This document shows, one piece after another, positions 32,263 to 44,333 of a stretch of DNA of 64,000 bases. Below the pieces are notes generated by a model that saw only the letters and a list, made by a program, of their open reading frames with translations, did no database searches and was not told the DNA's origin. This stretch comes from Bretschneidera sinensis. Its lineage: Eukaryota > Streptophyta > Magnoliopsida > Brassicales > Akaniaceae. The number at the start of each line of letters is the position of its first letter. Position 1 is the stretch's first letter. Both the position numbers and the translations under genes were made by a program. The DNA lies in contig CM043705.1 in the NCBI GenBank assembly GCA_023935145.1, forward strand, positions 87,578,084-87,642,083. Reading direction: 5' to 3'.

Positions 32263-32466
32263 CTTGTGGAAAAAAATCCCAAGATTTATGTTGCACCCAC
32301 AATTGCTTTCCAAACTTCTAAACCTCAGGAACCAGATCAAATCTTGATCCCAGTACCGTTCTTGAACCTTAAGAACCCGATCAGATCTTGATCCCAACAC
32401 CGTTATTGAATCACCCAAGAAGTTTTCATTGATTCTTGGAGCCTTGCTCTAATACCCACTATTCTA

Positions 32467-32479
32467 GCTCTGATACCAC
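32467..32479 (-). promoter_or_regulatory. Primer-binding site of the Tork-like copia
   Basis: The minus strand reads GTGGTATCAGAGC immediately after the 5' LTR terminus CAACA. It is complementary to the 3' end of initiator methionine tRNA, as usual in plant copia elements. Confidence 0.88.
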
Positions 32480-33272
32480 TGTTGAAAATCACCTTAGGAA
32501 TCCCAGGTGGTGACCTTCAAACACCCAAATCTAGAATGATTTGGAACGAACATGAATCAAACCATAAAAGAGAAAGCACAAGTAATTGTTATCGAGGTTC
32601 GACAATTTGCCTACGTCCCTCTGAGCTCCTCTAAGCCCTCTGCACTAAATCAATGGAGTTCTTACAATTACAGCAACACCTCTTCAAGAACCCTCTTGTT
32701 CTTGATGAATGAAAGAAGAGAAAAGAAAGAGATAAGAACTAAGTGTTTCCCTAGAATTTTCCCCAAGAAAATTCCAATTACAAAGCCCTTGAACCCCTAA
32801 TCTTGTATACTCTCTCTCACTTAAAACACCTCTGAAGATTTGAGAGCCTATCTCTCTCAACACCAACCACTCTTGGAATGAGACATCTTCTTGTGTTTTG
32901 TGTCTTTGCACTCTCACACTTGATGCTCTTGTTATTGCTCCTAGATGACCTTTTATATAATGCAATAACTTCTTTAACCAATCTTGAAGTCAGTCTCAAC
33001 CCTTAGATCTTGATAACCAAACAATCATGACCCTCCAAGTGGTCTAAGTGATCCTGTGCGTTTTAATCAAGCCCCACTTACCAGCTGAAAAGTGCTGAAA
33101 TCAGGTGTTAGGTGTGCTTGGTGCCGCGGCTCAGAACAGTGCAGGCCACGGCGCACAACAGGGCAAAGCTCTTCCTTTGCTGGTGGCCGCGGCGCACAGC
33201 CCTGGAGGAGAAAATCCTCCTTGTTGGAGGTTTCAATCTTTAATTCCTTTAATTCTTAGACAAATTCCAACA
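32480..33272 (-). repeat. 5' LTR of the Tork-like copia
   Basis: 793 bp, partner of 27344-28157. It is followed on the right by AGGAGGAAGAG, which continues the GA-rich host tract. Confidence 0.88.
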
Positions 33273-35191
33273 AGGAGGAAGAGAAAGAGGATGAGGATGA
33301 AGTGGGTCTTTTGTTGCAGTGCTAGAAGTGGGTCTTGTGATCATTAGCTTCGGCGGAAGCATGTAATGAATCGATGGTGTATGCATTGATTTTGTCATGT
33401 TGTTGCTACACCAACTACGTAAGAAGGAAGCTTCATAAGATGTTGAATATCATGGTATTTTCTCTACCAATTGCAAGCTCTTCATCAATATATGTGGGTG
33501 CTCTGAACTTAGAGGTGCAAATGGAAGATAATTTCTACAAACACTTAGCTTGATCATCATTAGGATGTGGTTTTGACGGACTGATTAAAAGATTTTTTTT
33601 TAGGATGTTTACAGATATCATGATTTGCATACTAGTATAAAGATGATTTAAAATCATATGGCCATCATTCAAACCTTTTCTCCACCCTCTATCTTAAAGT
33701 AACTGGGTAGACACTATGTATGATATAGTAATTGTTAACATTTAGCCTAGGTCGTAATTAATTTAGTTCCCTCAGTACCATGCTCCTTATTATCTCTTGC
33801 ATTGGTAGGGAGGATTTGTTGATGATTTCCTCCCACATTTGATGTGCTGATGTTGTGCCCTTGTCCAAGAATGGAGGGAAGTGGAGATTCGTAGAGCTTA
33901 TGGTATATATGTTCAATACCTAAAGCCTAACTAAATCTCATTTAAATGCCATGATTCTCTTATAGATATATTCTTAAGACAAGATAATTTACTCCACCTT
34001 ATTTTTTACAAGTCTAACTTAATTCAAACATTATAACTCAATTCCAAGATTAGAAACAATAAATGAGCTTCATACAAATAAAAATGTCACAAAAGGCACA
34101 TCATAGATAAAAGTTTGTAAAGTAAGTAATGATGCAAAGCAAGAATTCACAATCATTGATCAATGAATTGACTTTATATGCTTATAAGTTATAAACAATC
34201 TAAATTACAATACCTGGTGTGCTATATAACTCAGCTAGTTAAAGAAAAACAATTTAAACTTCTGTCAAAAGAAGAAAGAAAAGCAACTTAAACAATGAAC
34301 TTCAATGGGCCAGAAATTAATCCTGGTACCCTTTCTCTATAGATAATACGTATAATGAATGGGAAAAACACTCTCACCAAACCAAGCCACATGATTACAT
34401 ATTTATTTAGCCAGAAGTTTATCATTAGTAATGAGTTGATAGAACATTTCTTGAGTATGTTTTAAAAAAGAACCCACTAAAAGAACAAGATCTTAAATCA
34501 CTAAAAGAAAATTGATTTTTAGCTACGGAAAAAGTCTTTGCGAAACATTAAAAGTTTGTTGCGGAAACTCTTTCGCAATTGAAAAAAAAGTCATAGCGGG
34601 GTCATTGCTATGGGGCTTGTCAACTAAAGTATCGCAATGAAATTTGAATTGAATTGTATTCGGTTTGTCTTGCTTTACAAATAAAAATGTCACAAAAGGC
34701 ACATCATAGATAAAAGTTTGTAAAGTAAATAATGATGCGAACCAAGAATTCACAATCATTGATCGGTGATATGACTTTATATGCTTATAAGTTATAAACA
34801 ATCTAAATTACAATATTTAGTGTGCTATATAACTCAGTTAGTTAAAGAAAAGATATTTAAACTTCTGCCAAAAGAAGAAAGAAAAAATAAGAAAAAAATT
34901 TAAACAATGAACTTCGATTGGCCAGAAATTCATCCTTGTACCATTTCCGTATAGATATTATGTAATGTATGGGAAAAACACTATCGACCAAACCAAACCA
35001 CATGATTACATATTTATTTAGCCTAAAGTTTATCATTAGTAATGAGTTGATAGAACATTTCTTGAATATGTTTTAAAAAAGAACTCAATGACAACAAGAT
35101 AAATTTTGCACCCAAAAAACCTAAAAAGAAAATTTTACTAATTTATTGATTCATTGTATAGCAAACCATATAAGAGTACTAGACTTGATAA
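33273..35191. other. Non-coding spacer of copy B, with an internal partial duplication
   Basis: The host tract resumes with GATGAAGTGGGTCTTTTGTT and GCTTCGGCGGAAGCATG, as on both sides of the insertions in copy A. A stretch beginning ATAAAAATGTCACAAAAGGC occurs at 34078 and again at 34681, with the third CACTA-like block (34499-34665) between them. Copy A has this stretch only once (23637). No gene was seen. Confidence 0.65.
34499..34665 (+). mobile_element. CACTA-like transposon end (third copy)
   Basis: CACTAAAAGAAAATTGATTT followed by GCTACGGAAAAAGTC, GTTGCGGAAACTC and GTCATAGCGGGGTC. It matches the blocks at 11546 and 26264 but lies at a different place in the unit, between two copies of a 34078-type repeat. 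Confidence 0.4.
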
Positions 35192-35717
35192 TCAAAGCAG
35201 TTGTTTGATGATACCAGTAACTACCTCACAAGATTGCTTAAAGTCAAGCTTTACAATGTAAAGTCCTATCGGAATCACAACATATGGTTGTAGCTGACGA
35301 ATATAGTCCTTTAAATTTTGATAAGCATTATTTGCTTGATTCGCAGAGTTTAAGTGTTAACATTCCAACTACCCAATGCGGTGTTAAGGTTTCCTATTAG
35401 TAAATCAACATCATTTTTGCAAGCAACATATGCTTCAACAATATCCTGTGATGACCTTTTAGCATAGCTATCAAAGTCGGACAATATGTTTAGTGATTTT
35501 GAACGTGCAAAACTTATGGATATACCCACAAGACCCCTTAAATCCTCGTTTTCACTTAGATAATAGGTTTGAATATAGGCTTTGCATGTGTCAGGTGCCA
35601 ATGTTTTCTTACACACAAAACCTATTAAGTTAGCATCCCCTTTTACAAGTAGTGAGGATTGGTGAGCCTTAAGAGAAAGAAGGATAGAGACAATAAAGCA
35701 AATAAGAGTTGAATCGT
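35192..35717 (-). pseudogene. PMEI/invertase-inhibitor-like gene (copy B), broken
   Basis: The middle of the protein (35350-35616) is open and has the family's N-terminal hairpin Cys pair (CKKTLAPDTC), then VGISISFARSKSLNIL, then IVEAYVACKNDVDLLIGNL. Proteins of this family are secreted and inhibit pectin methylesterases or invertases. Upstream, a hydrophobic leader (IQLLFALLSLSFFLLRL) is preceded by ACG at 35715-35717 where an ATG is expected, and the leader is out of frame with the domain. After GSWNVN a small deletion relative to copy A shifts the frame into a stop, although the C-terminal sequence is still present down to 35192. Three separate lesions make it a pseudogene. Confidence 0.72.
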
Positions 35718-37640
35718 GTTCTTGAGTTGAAGCTAATTAGTATAAGCTTATAGAAAAAATGCAAATAAGAAATGACGCAAGGTCCAATTATTTGAAGCTG
35801 AAAGTCAAATGATAATTTTGAAATGCAGGTGTGAATTGCAAGGGAGTGACGTGTATCCTAAAGGGTTGAGGACAAATAAATTAAACGTGCTAGTCGAGGG
35901 AACCACATATTATAGCTATGTTACATAGATTTTTTATTTTGTTTTGTCGTATTTGTTTATGACATGAAATTTTAAATATGGATATAATTATTAGACACTT
36001 CAAATAAATGAAAAATTTACAAAAAAAATAAACATTATACATGTCTTATATTTATTCATACCTAAATCCAAGCAACATATCGTATTATAGTAACCATAGT
36101 TTCCTATTTGTATTTACTTTTTTTTTTTTTTTTGTATTTGCTCGTAATGTTAGTGATGTCCATTGTTATTTGGTTGAAACCAAGAAAAACATATGTTAGA
36201 AGTTCCCCTCATTACCTTTTTTTTTTTTTCTCTCTTCTTATCACAATTGAATTGGTTATATTAACTAATTAATTAATCCAATTGAGATGAACATACAACC
36301 AATCCAATTAAGCAAGCATATGTTATTTTTAAAATTGATGTTAAAGTGTCAATGTTTCGCATTAATATCATGCTTTATCAATATGCCAAAACAGTGAGAT
36401 GAACACAAAGTTATTTTTTTCGCATCGAAACAAACCAACTCTATTTAAGGTAAAAAAAAAAAAAATTGTACAAGATCACTAAGTCCCTTCAACTAAGTGG
36501 ATTAATGGTCAAACCACTGATTCATTAAAATAATTTATAAAATATAATAATGTTATAATGATATGATTATATTTATATATATCTAAAAAAACTAATAGAA
36601 TGATAAATTGATTGTTAAATTTTTAAAATTTATATTATTTACTTTCATAAAAAAATTATTTAATCAAATTTTATCATAATCAATTTTAAATGAATGTGTC
36701 AAATTTGATGATAAATTTGATGATCACAACTTTTGAAAATGTTCCTCAGAATTCATATACAAGTCAAGAGATCCATAATTTTTTAGAGGTCATTATGTAT
36801 TAATTAATTCAGTCTAATAAGATAATAAAATGTACGAATAATTTTTTATTATATATTTTACGCTTATAACAAAATAGTATATTATTTATGATTATGATTG
36901 CGGATTACATAAAATAAAAAATAATGTTGTATATGCAATGGAATTTTGTTAAATTAATAAACGAGTTTGTCTTATTTTCTACTCAACAATTTACTGATCT
37001 AACCAAATGGGTTGATCGGTTTTTATTGGTTCAATTGTAAAAATGATGTAATCAAAAAACTTGATCGATCTGGTGTTCTATTCAAGAGTTAACTAGATTC
37101 GACATGTTGATCTGATTCAGTTAGTATGGCTGAAGATCCTGCAAAATCAATACTAATTTGAAAATCAACAGCAAAAGGACTAGGGCTTGTAAAGTAGAGA
37201 TTACAAAAAGGCCCTAGAAGCAACAAACTTGGTTATTGTTATCAAAGAGGTTCACCTTCTTTAAGCACATTCATGGCTTTAATTCAGCTGCTCAACCCTT
37301 TAATCACAAACATGACCATGACTTCTTCTAGAGTTCAATTCATATTCATGTGATTGCTTTTATGATTTAATTAAATTTTAATTGGGTGAACTGTAGCTGG
37401 ACCCAATTCCTGAGAGAAGTGGACTGGGTTTTTTCCCAACACCAAAACTGCAAGTTCTCCATCAGATATGATATGACAATCATCCAAGAAATGGGCTGAT
37501 GGAGTAAAGAAGAAAAAGGAAATGGCCCAGGCCTCAAACAGTACTCTTATTTGGACATAAGCGCCGTCGTTTCGAAAGAACGGTCAAATATTCAATAAAA
37601 AAACTGAAGAGGTTTCTGGAAGCAGGCCAGGAAAAGAATA
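35718..37640. other. AT-rich intergenic region, ending in the promoter of the TPR gene
   Basis: Long A/T runs (36118-36134, 36219-36230, 36451-36465) and no reading frame worth calling. The last 150 bases become less AT-rich (GCGCCGTCGTTTCG near 37561) and may hold the TPR gene promoter. No transposon was recognised. Confidence 0.5.
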
Positions 37641-37816
37641 ATTAACAACTGCACAAACAAGAAGTTTCGTTTTTGATCTCTTTCTTTGCTTGCTCTACAC
37701 TTCCTAAACCCCAATCCCTAACCAAACAGCAAAAACTTTCATTTTCAATTCACCGAAAATCATCAAATCTCAATTTTCCCCCAAATTCCAAAGCTCAAAA
37801 AAAAAAAGAAAGAGAA

Positions 37817-40800
37817 ATGGTGGTGATAGAACAAGAGGAGACTGAAGAAAAGACCGTTGTCAAAAATCCACCACCATCATCTAAAATGGCGGATTCAACC
37901 ATTGACACGCCAACAACATCAGCAGCAGCGCCAGCAGCAAATGCCAATGGCGACGCATCTGATGGTTTCGAGACCGCTAGCGAGCGCGAAGTCAGCGATG
38001 ATGAAGATGACGACCAAGGAGCCAAACACGCCACTCAAGATCATAATCAACAAAACCAACAACAAGAGCAACAGGCCAATGGAGGGGACTCTTATGAAGA
38101 CTCCTTAAACGATGAAGAATTGAAACAGGTCAGGCATTCCTCTCTCAAAGACCAGCCCTTTACCTTTTCTTTTTCTTTTAATAATCTCGTGATTCTATCT
38201 AAAATTTGTTTGTTATTTACATGTTAAAACATGTTGATAGCTTCAAATTGAAGTAATCACTGCTAGAAAATAAAAAGTTAACCTGTGAGCTGTGTCTGTT
38301 TAATGGACATATTTCTGTTACTTTTTCCCTGGTTTTCCTTTCTTGGGTGCTTGCTTGGTTTATCGTTTCCACTAACTTGGGCTATATTTTCATTTTGTCT
38401 GTTTCCTTTCTTTAAGTATATCAATTTAATTAAATAGAAAATTTAGAGTTGAATCGTCAGACGCAAAAGATTTGTAACAACATTGTCAGAATTTTAATAC
38501 GCTATAACATGCCTTAAGGTGTAACAGCTGGCAAGATATATCTAAAAAGTCCCGTGTTTCAACTTTCAATATTGTTCATACATATTTCCATTTCTATTTT
38601 AGTGTGGGTTTTACTTTTATGTTTAAACTGTTGCGTTGGCTATGGTTTAACTCTTTATAGCAGCAATGAAGAGTATCTCTGTTTCTTCTATTTCTTCTGA
38701 AGCAGAAAGCCTTGGCACAAGCGAATGATGCAAAACTGGAAGGCAATAAACTTTTTGGAAATGGCCAGTACGAGGAGGCATTATCACAGTATGAGCTTGC
38801 CTTACAAGTTGCAGCAGAGTTGCCCACATCTGTGGAACTTCGTTCCATATGCCATTCAAACCGAGCTGTATGCTTTTTGAAACTGGTATGTATTTATCGG
38901 TGATTCACTATTGTACAACACTAAAATCTTATTATTGCAGTTCTTTATGTTTTTATTATCTCTAGTGAAGTGTTATTACCAGATAAACTCTAAATCAATT
39001 GGGTGTGTTTTGGATTGAGGGAGGGAAAGGAGAGGAGAAGGGTGCCCCTCTGAATTCTTTCATCTACTCTACTTTACTCTCCCTCCAAAACTCCCAGACA
39101 AAAGAGAACTAAAACGGTTTAAGAGTTTTAAAGGGATTTGGAGGGATAAAGGTACCCTTCAATACCCTCTCATTTCCATTTAAAAAAACTCCCAAACAAG
39201 AGGTACATGTGCCCCTTTATTTTCGCTCAAAACTATTTGATGAATTGTGATGCTGCGGTTGGACTGCACTTCAGGTGCTATTTAATTTATATGGTTGACA
39301 TAATATTAGATATTTATGTTTAACACATACCCAAACGCATGTAGCTATGCTCTTGTGACCATTACCTACGGTTAATGTTGGAGTAGGTCATCTCTAACAT
39401 TTTTTTGTATATATTGGGAGCATTGGAATCTTTATAAAGTCTTTTTACTTTAGACTCAAATTTAGTTTTGGTGGAAATAAGTTGATATGTATGAGGGATG
39501 ATCTAATCCTTTAACCTATTAGTTAATATTGGAAAAAGAGGAATGCACTTATGCGTTCCCTTCATGAGGTGGCCAGGTGAAGTTATTGAGATGGATTAGA
39601 GGAAATCTTCGAAGCAGTTTTATGTGTTCAATATTTCCCAGAGTTGACTTTAGCAGGGGATGACTAGAAGATGGTTGATTTGATAGGGTGGGTTATTGTC
39701 CTAGTCAACAAACACTTACTTTTTTGAGGTTTGAGCTGTACCATGTTGAAGGCTATATATGGGTGATGGGATGGAAACAGCTTTGAACTTGTGAATGAGG
39801 TTAGTCATGCATGTTGGGGGAGCTTACCTTCAGCTTTACCAAATTGTAAAACCATGTGGTGCTTAGCATAAGCCAGAGCTTGGGCCCAAAAATGTGGTGT
39901 TAGACCTTCTTTTGTTTACCTATGATGTGGCCAATGTGTGGTTAGGATAATGCTTGAATTTTGAAACTCTTGCTTTTGGGTTAAAGTAACATAACTGAAA
40001 AGCACTCTAGACAAACATGCGTTATTATTAGATTCATCTTCTCATGCATCGTGAACACAAATGCAAGCACGATAACTTTAGACCTCATGCTTAGATCATT
40101 ACTTTGGGCTGGGTTAAGGACAAGTATATACCAGCCAAGTTCCTTAATCTCATTCTTTTTAATGTTTGAGCCCCCTTCTGACCTTCCTCCAAAATTTTGA
40201 AGTTGCACTATACAAAAAGTTCTAAGTAGAACAAAATGTGGCTATCTTGCTCTGTATGCTCATGTTGTTCACTTGCTGGGTACTACTTTAAATAATAGTT
40301 TGATAAATTAGGGATTCCATGATCCCTTCTAGGATCGTTCACGGGATTTATAGGATCAAGTCATTGGATCGAGAATTTTAAGTTCCTACCAACATATGGG
40401 AAATAATGCTTCAAACTCGATAAAAAAACATTGTTAAACCGTTAAAACTAATAGCTGTATGACAAGATTTTACATCACTTTTCTAGGATTATTATCACAT
40501 TCTTTTTGTTTCTATTAAAAAAAAGATTATTATCATATCGATTCCATGATCCCATCTAGATTTGATATATTACAGAGTACATTTTTCCTCTTTGCTTTGT
40601 TCCAAAACGCACTAGTATTAACAGAGGACACTGCTAATCCTATGCTCCAATCACAACAACAAAGCCACAAGGTGTGCAACGAAATTATAGCCTAACTTTG
40701 AACTCCAAAGTAACCAATAGTTCACTATTGGCAGTCAATCTTGCAGCACATATACTCTTAGTATCATACATAATGCTTAAAAAAATTAAATAAAAATTTG

Positions 40801-43548
40801 ATTGCTCATCCATTTCATTTCAGTAACATTTTAATTACTCATTCTGTCATTCACCATCAAAGGCTTACTGTATAACAACAAATATGCATGCAACTGCTCT
40901 GACAAAAAAGAAAAAGAAAAAAACAAGTGTATGCAAATACTTACTGCTATATAAACAAAAAAAGGAAGAAACGTAAAATGAAGATTGGTTTGGATGAAAG
41001 AAAAAGAATTGGCAAAACAGAAAAGAAAAGGAAATTGATAAAAAAAAATGGGGAAGCATTTAGAAGAAAAAAGCTGCTACTTATACAGCCCTACTAGCTG
41101 ACAGATTTTAGAATAATAAGATAAGAAAGAAGAAAGGACGCAGGATAAAAAAAGACTTGAGATTTGGAGTTTGCACAGATCCCTGGGATCCGTAGGTTGT
41201 AAAATCCTGATCCTACCGCAGTTCTACCTAGGGGCGATATTGAGAGTGAGTTGGACCATAGGATTCAGTGATTCTACAATCTGGATCGTGATTTTGATAA
41301 GCAAATGTAGATACTATTTTTCCTTCTAAGTTGGTGCACTCAGTATGCGTCTATATCTTCAGTCTACTAGTTGGGTTTCAACACTGGATATGTACATTAT
41401 TGAGTGTGTTTTTCCCTGGCTTTACCTGTATGCATTAGCTTCTCATCTGGTTCATTCAAGAAGATTGGGACAGTTGAATATATGAAATTTTTAACAGAAA
41501 AGTCAAATCTGTTAAGATGGTTGCGGCTTCTTTGTACTCATACACCTTCGTTTGGCTGGGCTTATTTCAAAAGAAGCAGCACTTTAAGCACTCAGTTACC
41601 CAATCACTAAATTTGCTTAAAGCATCATCAATTAAAGCACCTTATTATAATTTCAAAATAAGCAGCACATTAACCAGCACTTTAAGCAGTCAGTTATCCA
41701 AACACTAAATCAGTTTAAAGTATAATCAGTTAAAGGACCTAATTATAATTTTAAGTTGAAAATAAGCAAAACCAATAGAAAAAACTTTGATCACACTTGA
41801 ATATTTGTTTGTTCATGTATCTGTTTTATTTAACTCTCTTAATTATGTCTGTCCAATTTGTTTCTTAGTTGGTGCATTTTTCTGTTTCCTCTGTAATATT
41901 TTTTAGCTCTAATTTAGCCTTAATATCTCAGGGAAAATATGAGGACACAATCAAGGAATGCACAAAAGCATTAGAGCTAAATCCTACGTACAACAAAGCT
42001 TTGTTAAGAAGAGGAGAGGCTCATGAGAAGCTTGAACACTATGAAGAGGCCATTGCTGGTAAGTTCAGATCTAATTGTTAATGCACTATCTTGATTATTT
42101 CACTATGAAGAGGCCATTGCTGGTAAGTTCAGATGTAATTGTTATTGCACTATCTTGATTATTTTGCAGATGAAGAACTGTTCTACCTTTTAGATGATAA
42201 AGATTCTACTGTTGTGGCAATGTTATAATTTGAAGATGATAGCCTTATTAATTGTTAATATAATATTGAAAAAAATTATTTAGTTTCTATTGATTTTGTA
42301 GTGTTTGTGAATTCTTGACCATGAGACTCTTTCACTCTGTCTCTCCCTCTTTAATATATGCTTTTCATCCTGGGAAGATATTTCTGAAGTTAACCCTTAA
42401 CCCTCTCCCCCTTCTTCCCTTTTCAATTGCAGATATGAAAAAAGTTTTGGAATTAGATCCTTCCAATGACCAAGCTAGAAGAAGCATTCACCGCTTGGAG
42501 CCACTGGCTGCAGAAAAGCGAGAAAAGATGAAAGAGGAGATGATTGGTATGCTTTATTATTTGCTTTCTCATCTTTTGTTCTTGAAGGAGTATTAAAGTC
42601 TTCTTGCTTTCCACAATTACACTGATAATTTGTACCACTGGATAAAATTCTTTTCAGTAAGCCCAAACATGCTAGAACCTATTTGCCCCACCCTCCCCTA
42701 CCCCAAATACACATGCATACTTGTTCTTGCAGTCATGCCTTCTCCATAGGGAGTGTGTGAAACATCAGACTTCTGTCCCACCTTTGTATGTTCTTGAGTG
42801 GGCAAATAGACATCTAGGTTGTGTCATGTGTGTTCTAGGAAGGTCGAGTGGTCATCTTCGCCAAATCAGCCATGTGTTGAGAAATGAAAATGGATAGGAA
42901 ACAGTGGCATGCTTCAAGAACATTTTGCATCATGAAAATGTCCAAGTGCTTACTACACAAGCACACGGTAGGATATTGTATTTGATCCTCAATGATTGGT
43001 TTGTCCTGTTTAATTAAATTATGGGGAGTTGGCATGCCTTTGTCTAGTGATCGTCTCCAACTCTTTGCATGTACATGCAAAACATAGAATATTGTTGTCA
43101 TTTACTTGTTTTAAAGAAGGTAAAGTGAAAATAGAGTGCCACATTGTTTTAGTTGCTAATAATTTGGCTGTTTGCTCTCAGAAAAGCATGCTTCTATTGA
43201 AATTTGCATGATTCTATTTCTAGGACGTCCTATATTCTGGATGGAAGGGAATCTATCGGAATTCAATTGTATTTGATGTCATCTTAAAACATATACTTAA
43301 AAGTTGCAATGACCATTTAGATGTTGAATGCTTTTCTGCTGAATGTGAAACTTTCAAGGCTTATAAAAGTTTGTGTACATTCTTTTTTTTATCCCGTATT
43401 AACTATGTAACTAATTGTTTGATTATGAACAGCTAAGTTGAAAGATCTGGGCAACTCTGTGCTGGGCCGATTTGGAATGAGCATTGACAACTTCAAAGCT
43501 GTTCAAGATCCAAACACTGGCTCCTACTCGATATCATTCCAAAAATAG
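37817..43548 (+). CDS. TTC1: TTC1-type tetratricopeptide-repeat protein, five exons, 282 aa
   Basis: Exons: 37817-38128, 38706-38885, 41932-42058, 42433-42546 and 43433-43548. All introns are GT-AG and the phases join to 282 codons plus TAG. Residues 1-104 are acidic, Ser- and Gln-rich and unstructured ([13 protein letters not shown]). Three TPR units follow: [20 protein letters not shown], then [20 protein letters not shown], then [20 protein letters not shown]. The Lys/Asn, Asn and Lys/Arg positions fit the carboxylate clamp that binds Hsp90/Hsp70 tails. The C-terminus ([20 protein letters not shown]) is the conserved TTC1 tail. Length is close to animal TTC1 and its Arabidopsis counterpart, reported to bind an ethylene receptor. 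It is probably a cytosolic co-chaperone. Intron 2 (3 kb) holds repeat debris; intron 3 starts with a duplicated donor. The open frame upstream to 37673 has no ATG, so 37817 is chosen. Confidence 0.93.
39000..39215. repeat. Possible MITE in intron 2 of the TPR gene
   Basis: A GC-richer block begins GGGTGTGTTTTGGATTGAGG and ends ACTCCCAAACAAG, so the ends form an imperfect inverted repeat around TGTTTGG. It contains no coding sequence. Family and target duplication could not be settled. Confidence 0.35.
41540..41765. repeat. Duplicated hAT-MITE-like segment in intron 2
   Basis: CGTTTGGCTGGGCTTATTTC introduces a segment of about 100 bp with GCAGCACTTTAAGCACTCAG that recurs once (GCACTTTAAGCAGTCAG near 41670). 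Starts such as GTTTGGCTGG with internal AGCACTTTAAGCA runs are common in plant hAT MITEs. Boundaries are not exact. Confidence 0.35.
42037..42164 (+). repeat. 64-bp tandem duplication over the exon 3 donor site of the TPR gene
   Basis: CACTATGAAGAGGCCATTGC, the donor GTAAGT and about 36 intron bases occur at 42037-42100 and again at 42101-42164 with two mismatches. The first copy ends exon 3 at 42058. The second carries the same exon end and donor at 42122. Use of the second donor would add 64 bases and reach TAA within the inserted intron sequence. Confidence 0.92.
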
Positions 43549-44100
43549 TTTAATTTCTTCATGGGAAGAAAAATAAAATTGAGAAGAGGTAAGACCACTT
43601 ATAGAACAGTACGAGGTACTGGTGTGGGAGAATTCAGTCAATGATTACACAAGTAAATGCGGAGTGGATAAACTGATGATATAGTTGCGGAAATGGTTTT
43701 ATTTTTATTAAATGATATGGCGGCATCAGATGATGCATCTTCCTTTCTTTTTAATGGAGTTGTAAAGTGACAATTTATATTATTTCCAAATGTTTCTTGC
43801 GTGTGACAACTCCACTGTTTTACTCTTGAGTAGTTTATTTTAGTATATATTTATATTCGGCAATGATTTTCATCCCACCAAGCAGACATTACTGCACAAA
43901 TGATGACAGCTGATGCGACAGTGAAATTGGGTAGTGATTTTACTAGTGAAATATTCGGGTGCAAAGGGAAGGAAAATCCGAAGAAAAAGAAAAAGAAAAA
44001 AATTCATTTAGAACCTTTTTTAACTTAGCTTTGTTAAATTGTGTTTTTTTATCCTTCACATTTAAAGGAAACAAAGAAAGGTGTTTCTTGTTTTTCATTT
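43549..44100. other. 3' untranslated region of the TPR gene and short intergenic stretch
   Basis: AT-rich; an AATAAA-like AAAAATAAAATTG follows the stop within 25 bp and further A/T-rich signals lie near 43700-43850. No other feature was seen before the LINE remnant. Confidence 0.5.
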
Positions 44101-44333
44101 TACTTATTCACGTTGCATATCAGTTAGGATGGATCGAATCTTCCAAGTAACTGGGATATGGCTTGAGAGCTCTTGAATAGCCTGTTTATCATTCGAGTAT
44201 GTGTGAACACTGAAGATGTTGTAAAAAACCACCAGTAATCTGATTGCCAAGAGACCAATTAAACCAACGATTTGAGAGGATTCCCATGAGGCCATACGAG
44301 CCCATATACCCTTTCATGAATAATATTGATATC

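Larger units (their letters stand above)
27344..33272 (-). mobile_element. Decayed Ty1/copia element, Tork/Tnt1-like
   Basis: LTRs at 27344-28157 and 32480-33272 start TGTTG and end CCAACA. Next to the right LTR the minus strand reads GTGGTATCAGAGC, the initiator-Met primer site, so transcription runs leftward. Flanks are AAGAG and AGGAG, an imperfect 5-bp duplication in a purine-rich tract. Gag, protease, integrase, RT and RNase H remnants occur in order, with stops and frameshifts. The protease context (CTYH followed by CPHRDWF) resembles the Tork/Tnt1 group. The uninterrupted site is visible in copy A near 12600. Confidence 0.9.
24960..35717 (+). repeat. Segmental duplication copy B (interrupted by one copia element)
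   Basis: Collinear with 10232-24405 once 27344-33272 is removed. It includes the complete glycine-rich gene and the full length of the PMEI gene, so it extends beyond copy A at the PMEI end. A stretch of about 600 bp (34078-34680) is extra relative to copy A. Confidence 0.88.

Noticed and set aside
37673..37816. In-frame 48-codon N-terminal extension of the TPR protein
   Set aside because: The extension begins with TTG and contains no ATG; the ATG at 37817 is adequate and fits family length.
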